Part shown: positions 22,301 through 32,503 of the stretch, in pieces
Position numbering within the stretch: position 1 is the first letter of the stretch
Layout: each line of letters opens with the position of its first letter
Source of the DNA: Inonotus obliquus
Taxonomy: Eukaryota; Basidiomycota; Agaricomycetes; Hymenochaetales; Hymenochaetaceae
NCBI GenBank assembly: GCA_032164295.1
Contig: JAJHTX010000008.1
Span: 1-64,000, forward strand
DNA length: 64,000 nucleotides
Reading direction: 5' to 3'
Position numbers and translations under genes: made by a program
The notes under the pieces: generated by a model
The model's database searches: none
The model's input: only the letters and a program-made list of their open reading frames with translations
Told to the model about the DNA's origin: nothing

Positions 22301-23846
22301 CTGGGGCATACAAGACATTACGCAGGCGCATGTGGGTAATGCCGCCTTTGTGTTGTAGCTTGATTGTCATGCTACCTTCACCTACTGCTTTGAACAAGCC
22401 TTTGTTCGCAGCTCGAATCATAACGTCTGATCCCTCTTTGTAATTTGTGAGGCGCTCCTTCGATGGTGTCATATGACGACTGGCTCCAGAGTCAAACATA
22501 TCACAGTAACCTGATGACATTTGCATGGCATTCTCCCCCTGACGTGCAAGCTCGGTACAATCAATGGCTTCTCCATACCACGCATCTTCAAAGACTTCTT
22601 CAATGTAGGCAGACGTAGCCTGTTCAGGTTTAGGCGCATATTGAGGAGGTGCGCTCGCAGATGAAGAACTTGACTGAGGTGTTTTCTTGTCCTCAGATGC
22701 AGATGATGCGTCATGACGTTGGTATGTTTTCTTCTTTGAAGGACACGAAGGGGATTTGTGACCCTTGCCACCGCACTTGTAACATACGGCTTCGTCGTCT
22801 GGAACAGTTTCCTTCTTCTTGCCTTTCCAGTCTCCTTGATTTGAGCGTCCACCACGTCCACGACCTCGACCACGTCCATTTCCACGACCTCTAAAGTTCT
22901 TTCCTCTACCCGACTGCGCATAGTTTGCACTTTCAGTCTTCTGTCCTTTTCCAGGATGGGTGAGTTGATATCGCTGAAAATCAGCTCGAAGATTGTTGAT
23001 AAGCTCGACTGAGCTCATACGGTGTGGAGCATTTGCTGGGACAGTGATGTCAAGGGTTTGTTTTTGCATTTGCAATGCAGTAACGACGTGGTTGTACTCC
23101 TGAGGTATGCCAGTGATGATAGCATTTACGAATGCCTTATCGTCGATAGAGGTGTTTCCCATACGAGCCAACTTGTCTTTGAGATCAACCATCTTGTCCA
23201 GGTGTTTATCTAGTTTGTTTGGGTCCTGGCACTTGAGTGTGAACAGCTCGCGCTCGGTTACGGCTTCATTCGTCGCAGTGACGATGTCAAATGTTGTTTT
23301 GAGATTTGCCATTAATGCATGCGTGTGGGTAACGTTCATGTTCTTCATGAATACTGAGTCAGGTAACTTCATCATGATGGAACTGAGGACGGCTCGATCA
23401 AGGGATTGCTCATCTGCTCCTGCTTGTCCTGCAGCTGGTGCAGCAGTTAAGAGGTTGAGAGCACCTGATGACATCGCAGCGAAACGAATCTTGCCATTAA
23501 ATATGACATAGTTGTCACCACTAGCATTAAGCTTAGGGACGTCGGCGAAGATTTTGGCAACAGCGTCAGCGGACGGCATAATGATTGGTCGATAGATATG
23601 ATGAGGTACGTTTGCAAGATGAGGTATATCCTCAAAGAGTTGGGATATTTGATAAGCGTATGCAAGAGCAAAGATAGGGGCTAAGCCTAGTGTAGCTCTG
23701 TTTTCTCTCCAATCGAACCAATCAGGTATGGGTGTACCGGTTTGATTAAGATAAGTCCTACTGGCAAATCGTACTCGAGTAGGTGGGATATGTGTCTGAG
23801 TTTGGTAGTGGATGTACTTTGACCAACCACGTAGGGCCGATGGCAT
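19323..23846 (-). CDS. Copia gag-pol polyprotein, intact
   Basis: Single frame of 1507 aa. In order: gag; an RGRG-rich segment; the zinc knuckle CYKCGGKGHKSPSC; aspartic protease DSGASRHM; gag-pre-integrase LHKLLGHV with CPTC; integrase with LDVWGP, IDDATRW, SDRGGEF and HNGVAERVH (DDE); reverse transcriptase with VGSKWVYRTKRD, QLDVKSAYLYG and AHVDDI (H replaces the usual Y before VDD); RNase H with YSDADG, STTEAEY, DNQGAIAL and KHIDIDFHFIR. No internal stop is seen. The first ATG, 53 nt inside the 5' LTR boundary, is taken as start. An alternative is the ATG at MPSADAVAK about 90 residues later, where typical gag begins. It encodes all functions for retrotransposition. Confidence 0.95.
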   Translation of the reverse strand: MPSALRGWSKYIHYQTQTHIPPTRVRFASRTYLNQTGTPIPDWFDWRENRATLGLAPIFALAYAYQISQLFEDIPHLANVPHHIYRPIIMPSADAVAKIFADVPKLNASGDNYVIFNGKIRFAAMSSGALNLLTAAPAAGQAGADEQSLDRAVLSSIMMKLPDSVFMKNMNVTHTHALMANLKTTFDIVTATNEAVTERELFTLKCQDPNKLDKHLDKMVDLKDKLARMGNTSIDDKAFVNAIITGIPQEYNHVVTALQMQKQTLDITVPANAPHRMSSVELINNLRADFQRYQLTHPGKGQKTESANYAQSGRGKNFRGRGNGRGRGRGRGGRSNQGDWKGKKKETVPDDEAVCYKCGGKGHKSPSCPSKKKTYQRHDASSASEDKKTPQSSSSSASAPPQYAPKPEQATSAYIEEVFEDAWYGEAIDCTELARQGENAMQMSSGYCDMFDSGASRHMTPSKERLTNYKEGSDVMIRAANKGLFKAVGEGSMTIKLQHKGGITHMRLRNVLYAPDMHATLISIPKLCEAGYECLFKKDALHIFNRLNDVIGTIPLDDGLYRVFKEVSACAAGIAGRKISLFSLHKLLGHVNVGYLKKMIRDEKLPGLMVEDPNDDFECPTCMRAKARRAPISKVRLQDEPVHDFGGKIHLDVWGPASVRTIGNAKYVLTIIDDATRWLEMPLMVTKGESFAKYVAFEARQQLQHGVKIKIIHSDRGGEFLSDDFKTHLERQGTLQWLTVHDTPEHNGVAERVHLTIFNGVRTILLASGLPKWLWGYALDYIVYVYNRTPRQAIGMLSPFEKRFGHVPNLSNMYEWGHRVYIMTTANSKLEPRAVEGRWLGFDPTSNGHRVYWSSEKKITVERNINFSKTELGLVEGEYEDIDIGPIFDEPELITSKRPLSPTQSEHHAKRQRTRSPSLEEGEIREEVYEPVDPNIVTGKRKRTPTWKIHEANNAYPGVPIVRAMSEINDHEAAMTAQFESKDPVTLPEAQKSGNWLDWYAAMKEEIARLQARDSWSIVDYPNNTNVVGSKWVYRTKRDAQGNPTSHRARLVAQGFTQVDGVDYFSDDTYASVVNPAAMRMILTIAAQYDWEVHQLDVKSAYLYGKLGDDEQIYMRPPPGIKLDGVTNNKVLKLKVALYGLKQAGRRWYNVLRTTLQEIGFTRSEKNHAVFYRHHPNGEITILAAHVDDIQIVASKPSNMVETKKRIAEKLEIVDSGPINWLLGIEITRNRSNHTIALSQKAYIQQILERYGFVDVKPRAMPMDPNTQYTSDQCAGTMDELLDMEGIPYRQALGALQYAAINTRPDIQYAVNQLARFSEVPGRAHWNGVKQIYQYLKGTVDWKLVLGRSPEQSFVGYSDADGMSTEGRRAISGYAFFLNGSAISWKSKCQTRVALSTTEAEYYAIAYATKEALWLRSFAMEVFGWNSFAFPLLSDNQGAIALAKDDRFQARTKHIDIDFHFIRQEIEDGRITLSYCPTEDMLADTMTKALPSLKAKHFAASFGLSHV

Positions 23847-23887
23847 ATACCAACTGGTGCAAAGATTCGAATGAGATTAGAGCTCAA

Positions 23888-23898
23888 GGCTCATAACC
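23888..23898 (-). other. Copia primer-binding site, half-tRNA type
   Basis: GGTTATGAGCC on the minus strand follows the 5' LTR. Its complement GGCTCATAACC matches the anticodon stem-loop (CAU) of initiator tRNA-Met, not the tRNA 3' end. This is the mode of Drosophila copia, which primes from an internally cleaved tRNA. The same motif follows the LTR of the second copia element at 61026. Confidence 0.75.
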
Positions 23899-24369
23899 TA
23901 TTAAATCAAATGGCAAGTAAGACCAAGGAGGAGTAATCTCAACTCGACTTGGCTTGGGCAGCAGCAGCGTAAACGCAAGTGCACACAGTTGTGGGACGAG
24001 CTAGCAATCACAATGATTAACAGACACTTCAGACTCTCGTCCTGTTATATTTAACATACCTAGCAATCACAATGATTACTAGGTTAAGTGTACAGATCAG
24101 TATATAAGTACAATAATAATGAAGAGGGATTGTACTCACACAGACACTTCAGACTCTCGTCCTGAAGGTGTCAGTGTGGAAGGGAAGGTCTTATATAGAT
24201 AGAAACACGTGGAGGCGTGAAAACAGGTGTCCACTATATCGCGAGAGAAAACACAATTGTGACGAAATGAAATGTAATGAAACAATACAAACGCAATGAT
24301 AACGGAATCATGAGAAACAAGTCATGGGTTCAAAGGTAAAGCCTTTGCCTTTATCGCGCCATTCTGACA
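23899..24369 (-). repeat. Copia 5' LTR
   Basis: Right copy of the 471-bp LTR. It precedes the primer-binding site on the minus strand. Confidence 0.93.
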
Positions 24370-24374
24370 GGATG

Positions 24375-26009
24375 CACCACTCGATACTTGTTCCTGATTC
24401 ATACTACAAGGACACAGTCGGCTACTTGAATTGTCTCGCTCAGCAGTGTCAGCACTTAAACGGGCTCAGAAGCGATACATGTTTGCAGACGGAGCTTGCG
24501 CGTGAGGCCAGGCAAGGTCGAATCATGCTCGAAAATGATGCTCCTGACCCTCCGAACTCGAGATGACCGGAGTGGCAGATGGGGCTCTGAAGGAAAGGAC
24601 ACAGTGGCATTGCAGATTGCTGCCTATATGAAGATCTCGTTGGTGTATGGGTCCACCTCTCCAGGCCTTTCTACGTTCAATTCTTGCACCTTCAAGGTCA
24701 TCTCGTTCTAACACGGCAGCACAAAGGCAATTCACCATCTACGCAAGTCTTTCGCAGAGCATCAAGATACCAGAACAGCTGATATGCGACGCCTCATTCA
24801 AGTTCAGCGTGCACTTTCACCTTCGAAAGCACATCGAATCCGCCGTCATGCATATCCATGGGTGTAGTGATCTTCTCACGTCAGACACCTTCACATCAGC
24901 TACCAGTCTATTCAGTATAAGTAAGAATTTATTCAGCAAGGATGAAATTAACTACCCATGCGTTCTTATTCAGACAAAACCGTTTTCTTAGTTTACTTGT
25001 ACGCACAACATTCTTATTGTCGCAGAGCATCTGCCAACAAAACAATGAAGCTTCATCCTCACATTGCAAGAACTTGCAAAGGAACTTACGGCTCTGACGG
25101 AAACGATGCGCAGGATTTATTCCAATACAGCGTGCTGCCTATGAGCGACGTTGGTGGATTAGGGTCGTTAGCTTTACTTTTTTTCGAGCCGCAAAGAGCG
25201 TTCGCGGCCACCCTCAGCTATTAGCACGAGTGCATCAAGTCCAGCATTCTCGAAGTGCCTCAGTAATTTGGGCCCACATAGACTTATTTTCTTGCTAATA
25301 AGATGCCTTTGATAGGTACGTTCATCATGCCGAACGTCCGGGAGCGTCAGCCTATTTTCCAGTGCGACCACATCCTCATCCACCTTGTCGCCTTACTTTT
25401 CATCCTTATCGGCACCACCGAGCACACAATAATGGGTGATAAACTTGTGACTAGCAGTTACAGCGAGCAGACACTGACACAGGGCAAAAAAAGATTTCAT
25501 TTCACTGGAATCGGATTCTCCTGCTCCCTCAGAATCTGACCGGTATCTCCAAGATCCTGATACAAGTCTTTAAACTACGTATGGAGTGGCTCGTTGAACT
25601 TGAAGAATTTGGTAAAAATCGCTAGATGTCCGATATTTGTTGTATCCACCATAATCGCGTCCATTGACTGCCGTAGCGTGGTCGAAGAAATCATGCATCC
25701 TTCGTTCAAAATTCTCGATCATGCTATAAGGCAACCACAGACGCCTTCAGTACATTTTTACGTAGAAATGCAACTCATGATCGTGCCCATTGAAATGCTT
25801 GAAATTGGTGCTCTCAGCCATCAGTGCGCCCACTTTCGTGAATGCCCAAATTTTCTGAATAATATAGTATTATTGGGATGCTGGTATTCAAAAGAGCAGG
25901 ACCAATAATTCAAGCTTTCAGTAAGAATAGGTCATTTCTTTAGTAATTGACATCATTGCAGTACAATACAAGTTTGCGCGGATTATCGAAAACACAGGGA
26001 ACAAACTAC
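24375..26009. other. Spacer right of copia, nothing recognised
   Basis: It continues the sequence interrupted by the copia insertion. Short frames only, none with a recognisable domain or consistent splicing. Confidence 0.4.
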
Positions 26010-26785
26010 TTATGCCGCTTCCATATGTTCATCGTCATACACCTCCTTCAATTCCTTCAAGCGCTTTACGCTAACCTCGCGCTCCATCTCGGGCATCTTG
26101 GCAAAGTGCAACTGCATGTAGCAGAACGGCAATTCGTAACGACGCGTAGTCAGTTCCTGGACGTCCAAGGGATTCAAGGGTGCATCGCCATCGGGGTACA
26201 AATCATCCCATGCATATTCCAGCTCACTGCATCTCTCAATACCAGGACACTCATGCCACCCACTGTTGTCGAAGTCAATCAATTTGACAGCCTTCGCTTG
26301 ACCCATATCATCGCGTTTGACAGCAACATTCCTTTCTGCTATATCACCATGGTTAAGTCCAAGTGAGTGAAGACAGATCATAGACGTCAGCGTTGTACTC
26401 CTATGAATCGTTTAAGTAACCCGAGTGCACAAAATAGATGGCCAACATACTTCTCATTCGGTAGCCATGTACGAAAGTAATCAAGAGTCACATCTCCTGC
26501 ATCCTCAAGAACCAACACGAACACATCCCGCCGCTTCCGACGAGCCTTATACAGCCCGTAACAAGTAGGGGTCGTGTTCTCTATAATGTCCGAGAACTTG
26601 TTATCACGCTTGCATTCCCCGAGTAGGTAATAGGTCTCGTATTCCCTAAGCAGCTCCTTAAAGGAGTTCCTGTATTCGTCGTACGACCGATCCTTAAAGT
26701 CTATGACCTTAACGATGAAGTTCGAAACCTTGCCGTCCCAGGGAGCTTGAAGTTTTTCGAATAGTAGACGGTAACTGCTGCGCAC
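26010..26785 (-). CDS. FunK1/APH-like protein kinase
   Basis: Two exons are clear: 26785 down to about 26450, and about 26396 to 26010. They are joined by a GTATGT...ATAG intron in frame, giving NEKSTTLTSMICLHSLG. The catalytic core is LNHGDIAERNVAVKR (HGD-x5-N) followed by VKLIDFDNSG (DFD as the metal-binding motif), as in basidiomycete FunK1 and aminoglycoside-phosphotransferase-like kinases. The upstream segment holds the N-lobe, including a LVLEDAGDVTLDYF hinge. The 5' end is incomplete: the frame at 26785 opens without ATG and coding-like sequence (ELIFETGLRDRHSRF) lies further up near 26850-26900, so more exons exist. Likely substrates are unknown. This family is strongly expanded in mushrooms. 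Confidence 0.65.
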
Positions 26786-26977
26786 GACGATATATCCTCA
26801 AGCAACGTTAGGCAAGGCACTCGATCTGACGTCGGTAAAAAAAAAAAATCGGGAATGGCGATCTCGCAGCCCCGTTTCAAATATCAACTCCTTCGAGTCC
26901 TCCAAACGCTATACATGATCAGATTATGCCAGAAAACGTTTAAAGCAGTACTTACTATGACCATGCCGCAAGGACCC

Positions 26978-27253
26978 TTAGACTTCTTGCATCCACCAGA
27001 CGCATCCTTGCCGCTCGTCTCCTTTGGTGGGATTCCTCCCTGCACCAGCGTCGCCTTTCTTACTGGAACGGGAACCTGAACCAGCACCAGCACCAGCACC
27101 GCGACCACCGCGACCACCAGAACGAGTAAGACGAGCGATCTCCTTTTCTTCCTTCTCCTCGTATAAGGCCAAAGCGTCATTCAAAAAAAAATTTTCATAG
27201 TTCTCAGCCTGAGTCGAAGCCTCGTAGTCTGTTTCTTGCGTCTCGGCGGGCAT
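26978..27253 (-). CDS. Acidic N-terminus with RGG-rich tail, perhaps first exon of the kinase
   Basis: An ATG at 27253 opens MPAETQETDYEASTQ, an acidic, glutamate-rich stretch, then SGGRGGRGAGAGAGSGS. The frame stops shortly after at QEV. It lies directly upstream of the FunK1-like kinase on the same strand and could be its first exon or a separate small gene. The glycine-rich part comes from a CCA/CCG-type microsatellite (27080-27120 on the plus strand). Confidence 0.35.
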   Translation of the reverse strand: MPAETQETDYEASTQAENYENFFLNDALALYEEKEEKEIARLTRSGGRGGRGAGAGAGSGSRSSKKGDAGAGRNPTKGDERQGCVWWMQEV

Positions 27254-27725
27254 GGTCGTGAATGGCTGTCGATGTGGCTTGACGGAGAGATGGGTGGAGG
27301 TGAGTCCTTGCTGCTCTGTTTATATTGGGAGTGGCGATCTAATTCAAAAAATTGTCCCATGATTGTTTCGTTCGTGGTGATTTCTTTGTATGTATCATCT
27401 CGACGGTCCTCTGTTCTGTTACCTGTATAGTCTTGTATCAAAAATGACGTGGACTGACTCACCATAGTCCATCATCAGGGATAAAGAATAAGCGTTACTG
27501 CGATACTGTATTGTGAAACAATGCTAGCTACTAAAGAGCGTGACAAATAGTGATGCGTGTGAGGGATTTTGTGTGGAGCATACGACGGAAAAAGTAATGG
27601 ACATATAGCAGGGCAAGAAGAAAAGAAGGGGCATTTCCGGCACACCCCTTGAAGGAATATTGTATTTACTCTGTAACAGACAAAATGACGAAAAGGGAAA
27701 TTTCCATCCATGAGGAATTGTCAAG
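27254..27725. other. Intergenic between two minus-strand genes
   Basis: Probable promoter of the kinase gene and 3' flank of the long gene to its right. No feature was recognised. Confidence 0.4.
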
Positions 27726-30700
27726 TCAGAGGACCATACCGGGCGAAGCAGCAGGTGCGGATAGTGCAACGGCAGCGCCTTCGGTACGAAGAAGGAGCCC
27801 TTTAACCTCCGCGAGGCAGTCGTGCAGCCGAGAAGTTACCACTCTTGCATTCTCCAACAGCGGCTTGATGTTTTCTGGTGTCATTGTAAGCTTGGGATTT
27901 GGAGTCGGCAGGGGCGAAGGAGGCGAATCGAACACGGGAATGCCTTTGTCGGTCTTCTTAGGGATCGTGCGCACAGATGAGAACTGCTTCTCACGATCCC
28001 TGTTCCTGCCGGCCCGTGAATGGGATCTACATGATGGTTCTGGAGTCCGGCGTCCAGAATGGGCACTTGAACCAGCAGACGACATAATTGTGTCGTTTTC
28101 TTCGACATTAGAGAGACGTGGTGATCGTTTGTTCGACTGATCTTGTGACATAAAGCTTCCCTGGGACGAGTTGATCGAAAGGGTCTGATGTTTGAGAGAC
28201 AAAAGACTCGTCGGAGGCATTGACAACCGGCTTTGTTGCTGTTTCTTTCGAAGCTTCATCGTATGACCGCGTCCCGACGGCCCATTAATAGTCGCGGCCA
28301 TTTGTATATCGACATCAGAGGTTGATTCTATTCTGTCCCATTCAGAATCATCCATGTCATCGAAGCTCGTCTCGTGAGAGGTATCCGCATGAACTCCCTC
28401 AAAGTCTGCATTAGGGATGATCTCCGAGTGCTCATTATTCCTCCTTGGAGGGTCAGCAGATGACGAACAATCGGACGCCTTTTGCTTTTGTCCGAGTCTA
28501 AATAATGACGCCAAGCTTGGCCTGCGTGGAGAGGATTTGTGAGGAAGTACTAACTTCCCAGTGAAAAGGCTATAGTCTTCTTCAGGTGCGTGAATAGGCT
28601 CCGATAACGCAGCGGTCGTTCCAGAGTTTCTCCGTACGTCGTCAGCGAGAGAGGAGAACCCAGCGACGGTACTGTAACTGTGTGGATGACTTCCACCTTG
28701 CCGTGGATTGCTATCAAGGGAGGACTCGGTGTTGATTGTAGTCGAAGAGTGAGTGACGGCTGTTTCATTATGGTTCTGAATGGCACGCGCAGTACTGCGT
28801 TTCAAGCTACGCAACATGTCCCGTATGCCAATGAGTCGACTTGCCCTCCTTCTCTTCTTCGGCGTCTCAGGTGTAGGGTTTGTTACGGCAGACTCGTCAG
28901 TCGGCAACGTTAGCGTGCTATCCATTGCCTCATCTCCTTCTGTCCATTCCGTCACTATGTTAGAGACGTCAAGATGCCTGCTGTCCCCAATCGACTCCGC
29001 ATTGGTAAGCATTTCCCTCAGGAGGTACAACTGCCTGTGCTCTAGGTCATGACGTATAGTTGATGTACGCCAAGAAACAAGAGGAGGTGGACTGCCCGTT
29101 GGCGGACTCCTCGGGCTGGTCGTATCTGCCTGTGAAAGGTTGGGCTTTCCTTCGTCGCCCGACAGCGTCACGGCACGCTCACGCTTCTTATTCCAGTCAC
29201 TCGATTCTATTTCAGTAATATTGCCTGGTGCAGGATACCGCGATGCCGGTTCCGACATATTTCCAGTCCCAAGCTCGATGAGTAAATCAGCACATTCCCA
29301 GGCAACGCTGTATCTAGTGTCTATAGCCCGAAATCCAATTGCCAGGCCCTTGTAATCGATGACAGGAGTCGGAGGATTGGTATTCGACCTTGCGCGAGAG
29401 TTGGACCGAGAGAGACCAAACAGGCTACCTGTTGGCGATGTGGCACGAGATGGAGCACGAGGCGCGTCGAGAATGCTCTGTATCTGTGTAGCAATCGCAA
29501 AATAACTGGCCCGGAGATCTTGCATCTCTAAACATCTATTTAATAAACGATAAATTGAAACTATCGGTGAAGAATCTTACGTTCAACCCGTGCCGCAAAC
29601 TCTCTAACTCGACCTAGGTCCCTCTTCAAGCCATCCTGGGCACGACTGATTCGACTCGGTATCTTAAGGTCACCCAGTGAGTTTCTCCGAAGTACATTGA
29701 CGTTCGTGCTTGCACTTGAAGTAGCTGAAGGATCCGAATCAATCGGAAGTGGTGAAGCTCGCCCAAGAGACGCAACCTGAGTTACTGAGTTAAGTCGCAA
29801 GGCAGGGACACTCTGGTTCAGAGACGACGAAGTTGCGAATGACGAGGACTTGGAATGTGTCAGCGCGGGCATGTCGCCCGAACGCCGATAAGTTGCCGAC
29901 GAGGGCCAGTCGGACGGTAGACCGAATGGCGGGGAAGCAAGGTCGACATGTATCATGTCTACTGCAGAAGTCGAGGGTGACATAACTGACTCCTTCAATG
30001 AGCTAGCTGACAGCGGTGATTTGCCTAAAGTTGGGACAGATTCGGATTGGGCGGGGGGAAGAGGGGGAGCCGCTGACATGGAATTTTGAAATCGAGCTTG
30101 GCCATCTACCAAGTGTTGCTGGAATTGTTGTGAGCCGTGGAGACTGATGCGACGGAAACTACCCATAAATCCTCTATGCCCGGGACTCTCGTCCAAACTT
30201 TTATCCGAATGGAGAAGCTCTTCCCTGCTTGGTGTCCTTCCCGTCGATCCAGATGCACTCACACTCCTTCCACTTGCACTTATACTTGGAGCGAGGGGAG
30301 TTTGGGAACCAGTCTCATTCACAGCAGACCCAGAGAAGTGACGCGGGGCGGCTGGACGTACCTTCAGAGATGAAGGTCCTTGGCGAGAACCAGGGAGGCG
30401 CGGTCTGAGCTTAGTCGGTGTTCCGCTACTCGAAGGGATTCGGTGGTCTAATCCACGCATTGCTATTCGGGACGAATCACCGTCTGAAGAATCTTTCCCT
30501 CGTTCAGCCGACGAGACTGATGGCGACCTTCTCGGGGCCATAAACCTTTGACCGAATGCACGAATGCGTGTCCTACGAGGGGAAGCGGTGGTCCCACCCT
30601 CGGATTCGCCAGACTGACTGCTTTGTGTCTGCATTGGTACCGCTCGAGGTATTGATACTCGTAGACTCTCCAATTCATGTGGCATTGAGGGTTTTACGTC

Positions 30701-32125
30701 TTGTGCTTTGATAGAGGGGCTTGGTCGTGCCCCATCCGACATATTCTGGTCCATGCAACTTGAAGAACCGCGAAAAAAACGATTTCGGCTTGGGGTCCGC
30801 GTGTCGCTCGATACAACCACGGATCCTGGAGGCCGCAACACAGGAAGAGTCATAGGCGGTGGTGACATCCGAGGACTTGCGGGACGAGGCCGAGGCCGAG
30901 GAGTCTTATTGTTATCACATCGATCCGCTTCCGCATCCATTGACCTGCTAGAGAATGCTGTCGGAGGAGTTGCATCGGGTTGAGAAGGTATTTGCTGATC
31001 TGTACACCCAGGAAGGATAGACTGTAGACCCGTAGTGGTACTCGCACGCTTTCGACCCCAGCGTCGCATACTTCCCAGCCGTGCCAACAATACGCTCTTG
31101 CTTGCAGAGGTAGGTGAAAGCGGAGCAGATAAAGTATTCGAAACTTGAGTGGAAGGAGGTGTTGTTGGTGGTAAAGCAGTCGCTGCATTTGGCAATGGGG
31201 GAGGAGTACATGGTCGGGAATCTGGAGTTGATGGGCGCAAGAAAGTGGGTTCAGCAGAGCTTTTATCATCGAGCTCGAGTATGCTTGAGTCCAGGTGTGG
31301 TGGTCTGCTTTTCTTCCGTAAACGACGACGTTCTCTTGGGATCATATCGGATCCTTGGGGGAATCGATTAGGATTGATCCGTGTCTTCTGCAATGATGAA
31401 TTCGGTGATGACTCTGCCGAATGAGTGCGTCTGAGAGACAGGGCGAGATGTGCCGTAGATCCATACGCCGATTCTCTATCGCGGTGACTAGCAGAGGTCG
31501 TTGTCGCGGGTATAGAGAAGACAGAATGGCTCGGAGAAGACCTAGAAAAGGGCGAAGACGGAGATGCGTACGGGCCAGATGAATCCCCAGGTGAAACAGG
31601 AGGAAGAAACGTCGGTAAAGGAGGTAGTGGCGGGAGAGGCGGGAGACGGTCATCGGAAAACGAGCCAGGGGGCTTTCTCCTTGATCGCGAGGTCACCGTC
31701 TTATCTTCCTCGTCATTATGATCAAAACCCATCTCATAATCAAAAACGTCCTCTTCCTCGTCCGACGGATCCCACTTAGAGTCTCGCTTATGCCCATGCT
31801 CCGACGGCCTTGAGCGGAAGCTTGGGCCACTCTTGTTGATTCGTATTTCGAAATCTTCGTCCCAATTTTCGTCATCAAGATCTTCTCCAGCTCGGTTGCG
31901 TCGGGCACCCCGGTGACGGGTGCCAGCGGGAGTTAAACTTGTTGGCCGTGCCGGGGAGTCTGTTGAATCTAGAAAATCATCGTCCCAGTTCTCGCGTTCT
32001 TCCTGTCCTCCCTCCCGTTTGAATAACCGCTGGTGGGGTGAGGTAGGCGACTCAGACCAAGCCCGCAGACCTTCAGACACGGTGCGTTGCGGTGTGCGAG
32101 GGTTGTGAATACCGACTAGTATCAT
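27726..32125 (-). CDS. Long Ser/Pro-rich protein with WDDDF motifs, possibly Byr4/Bfa1-like
   Basis: Two large frames join across a GT-AG intron (29528-29580), restoring VE-QMQDLRASYFAIATQIQ, so this is one protein of about 1450 aa. The N-terminus has two acidic tryptophan motifs, ENWDDDFLDS (near residue 46) and ENWDEDFEIR (near 86). Very long Ser/Pro-rich disorder follows. Near the start of the second exon is a compact segment, VIDYKGLAIGFRAIDTRYSVAWECADLLIELG, that looks folded and conserved. The acidic WDDDF repeats recall Byr4/Bfa1 cytokinesis regulators (GAP scaffold of the septation network), but that is a recollection of style, not a demonstrated match. The 5' end may include another exon upstream, since an in-frame stretch at 32143-32325 looks coding. 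Confidence 0.6.
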
Positions 32126-32137
32126 CAGTAATATACT

Positions 32138-32152
32138 TAGGGTTAGGGACTG
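32138..32152 (+). repeat. Short interstitial telomere-like repeat
   Basis: CTTAGGGTTAGGGAC lies at the 5' end of the minus-strand gene. It holds two TTAGGG hexamers and may also fall inside a small 5' intron (CCCTAACCCTAAG supplies a branch-site-like CTAAC). Confidence 0.6.
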
Positions 32153-32503
32153 AGATCCGCACCTTCGCCTCCGACGTCAGAGGTGGTCATCAACTTGCTT
32201 CCGTGATCAACTGGTATATCGCCTGTAAAGGGCTTGTAATCTTCAGTAACCGGAGACCCTGGCGAAATCTCTCCATTCTGAAGCCCAAATGTCCCTGCCG
32301 CGATGACATACGATGAGAATGACACGTCGGATTATTGAAAGTGAGAACGCACTGATGGAACCTTTTCGCTTTGGTGTGGCAGACATCGCGGCAGACATGA
32401 AGGGAGATGCGACACATCGACCGGTGACTCTTTGTTACTCTCACAGACCTCCCTCAGACATGCAGTCTGTGTCTGTTGTCTTTATAGTAGTTCGTGTTAG
32501 AAG

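Larger units (their letters stand above)
18845..24369 (-). mobile_element. Complete Ty1/copia retrotransposon
   Basis: Two 471-bp LTRs (18845-19315 and 23899-24369) differ at only about three positions seen by eye. The element is flanked by the 5-bp duplication GGATG (18840-18844 and 24370-24374). On the minus strand the LTR starts TGTCAGAATGG. One long intact gag-pol frame fills the interior, with the domain order protease-integrase-RT-RNase H that defines copia. Near-identical LTRs and an open frame mean a recent, possibly active, insertion. Confidence 0.95.
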
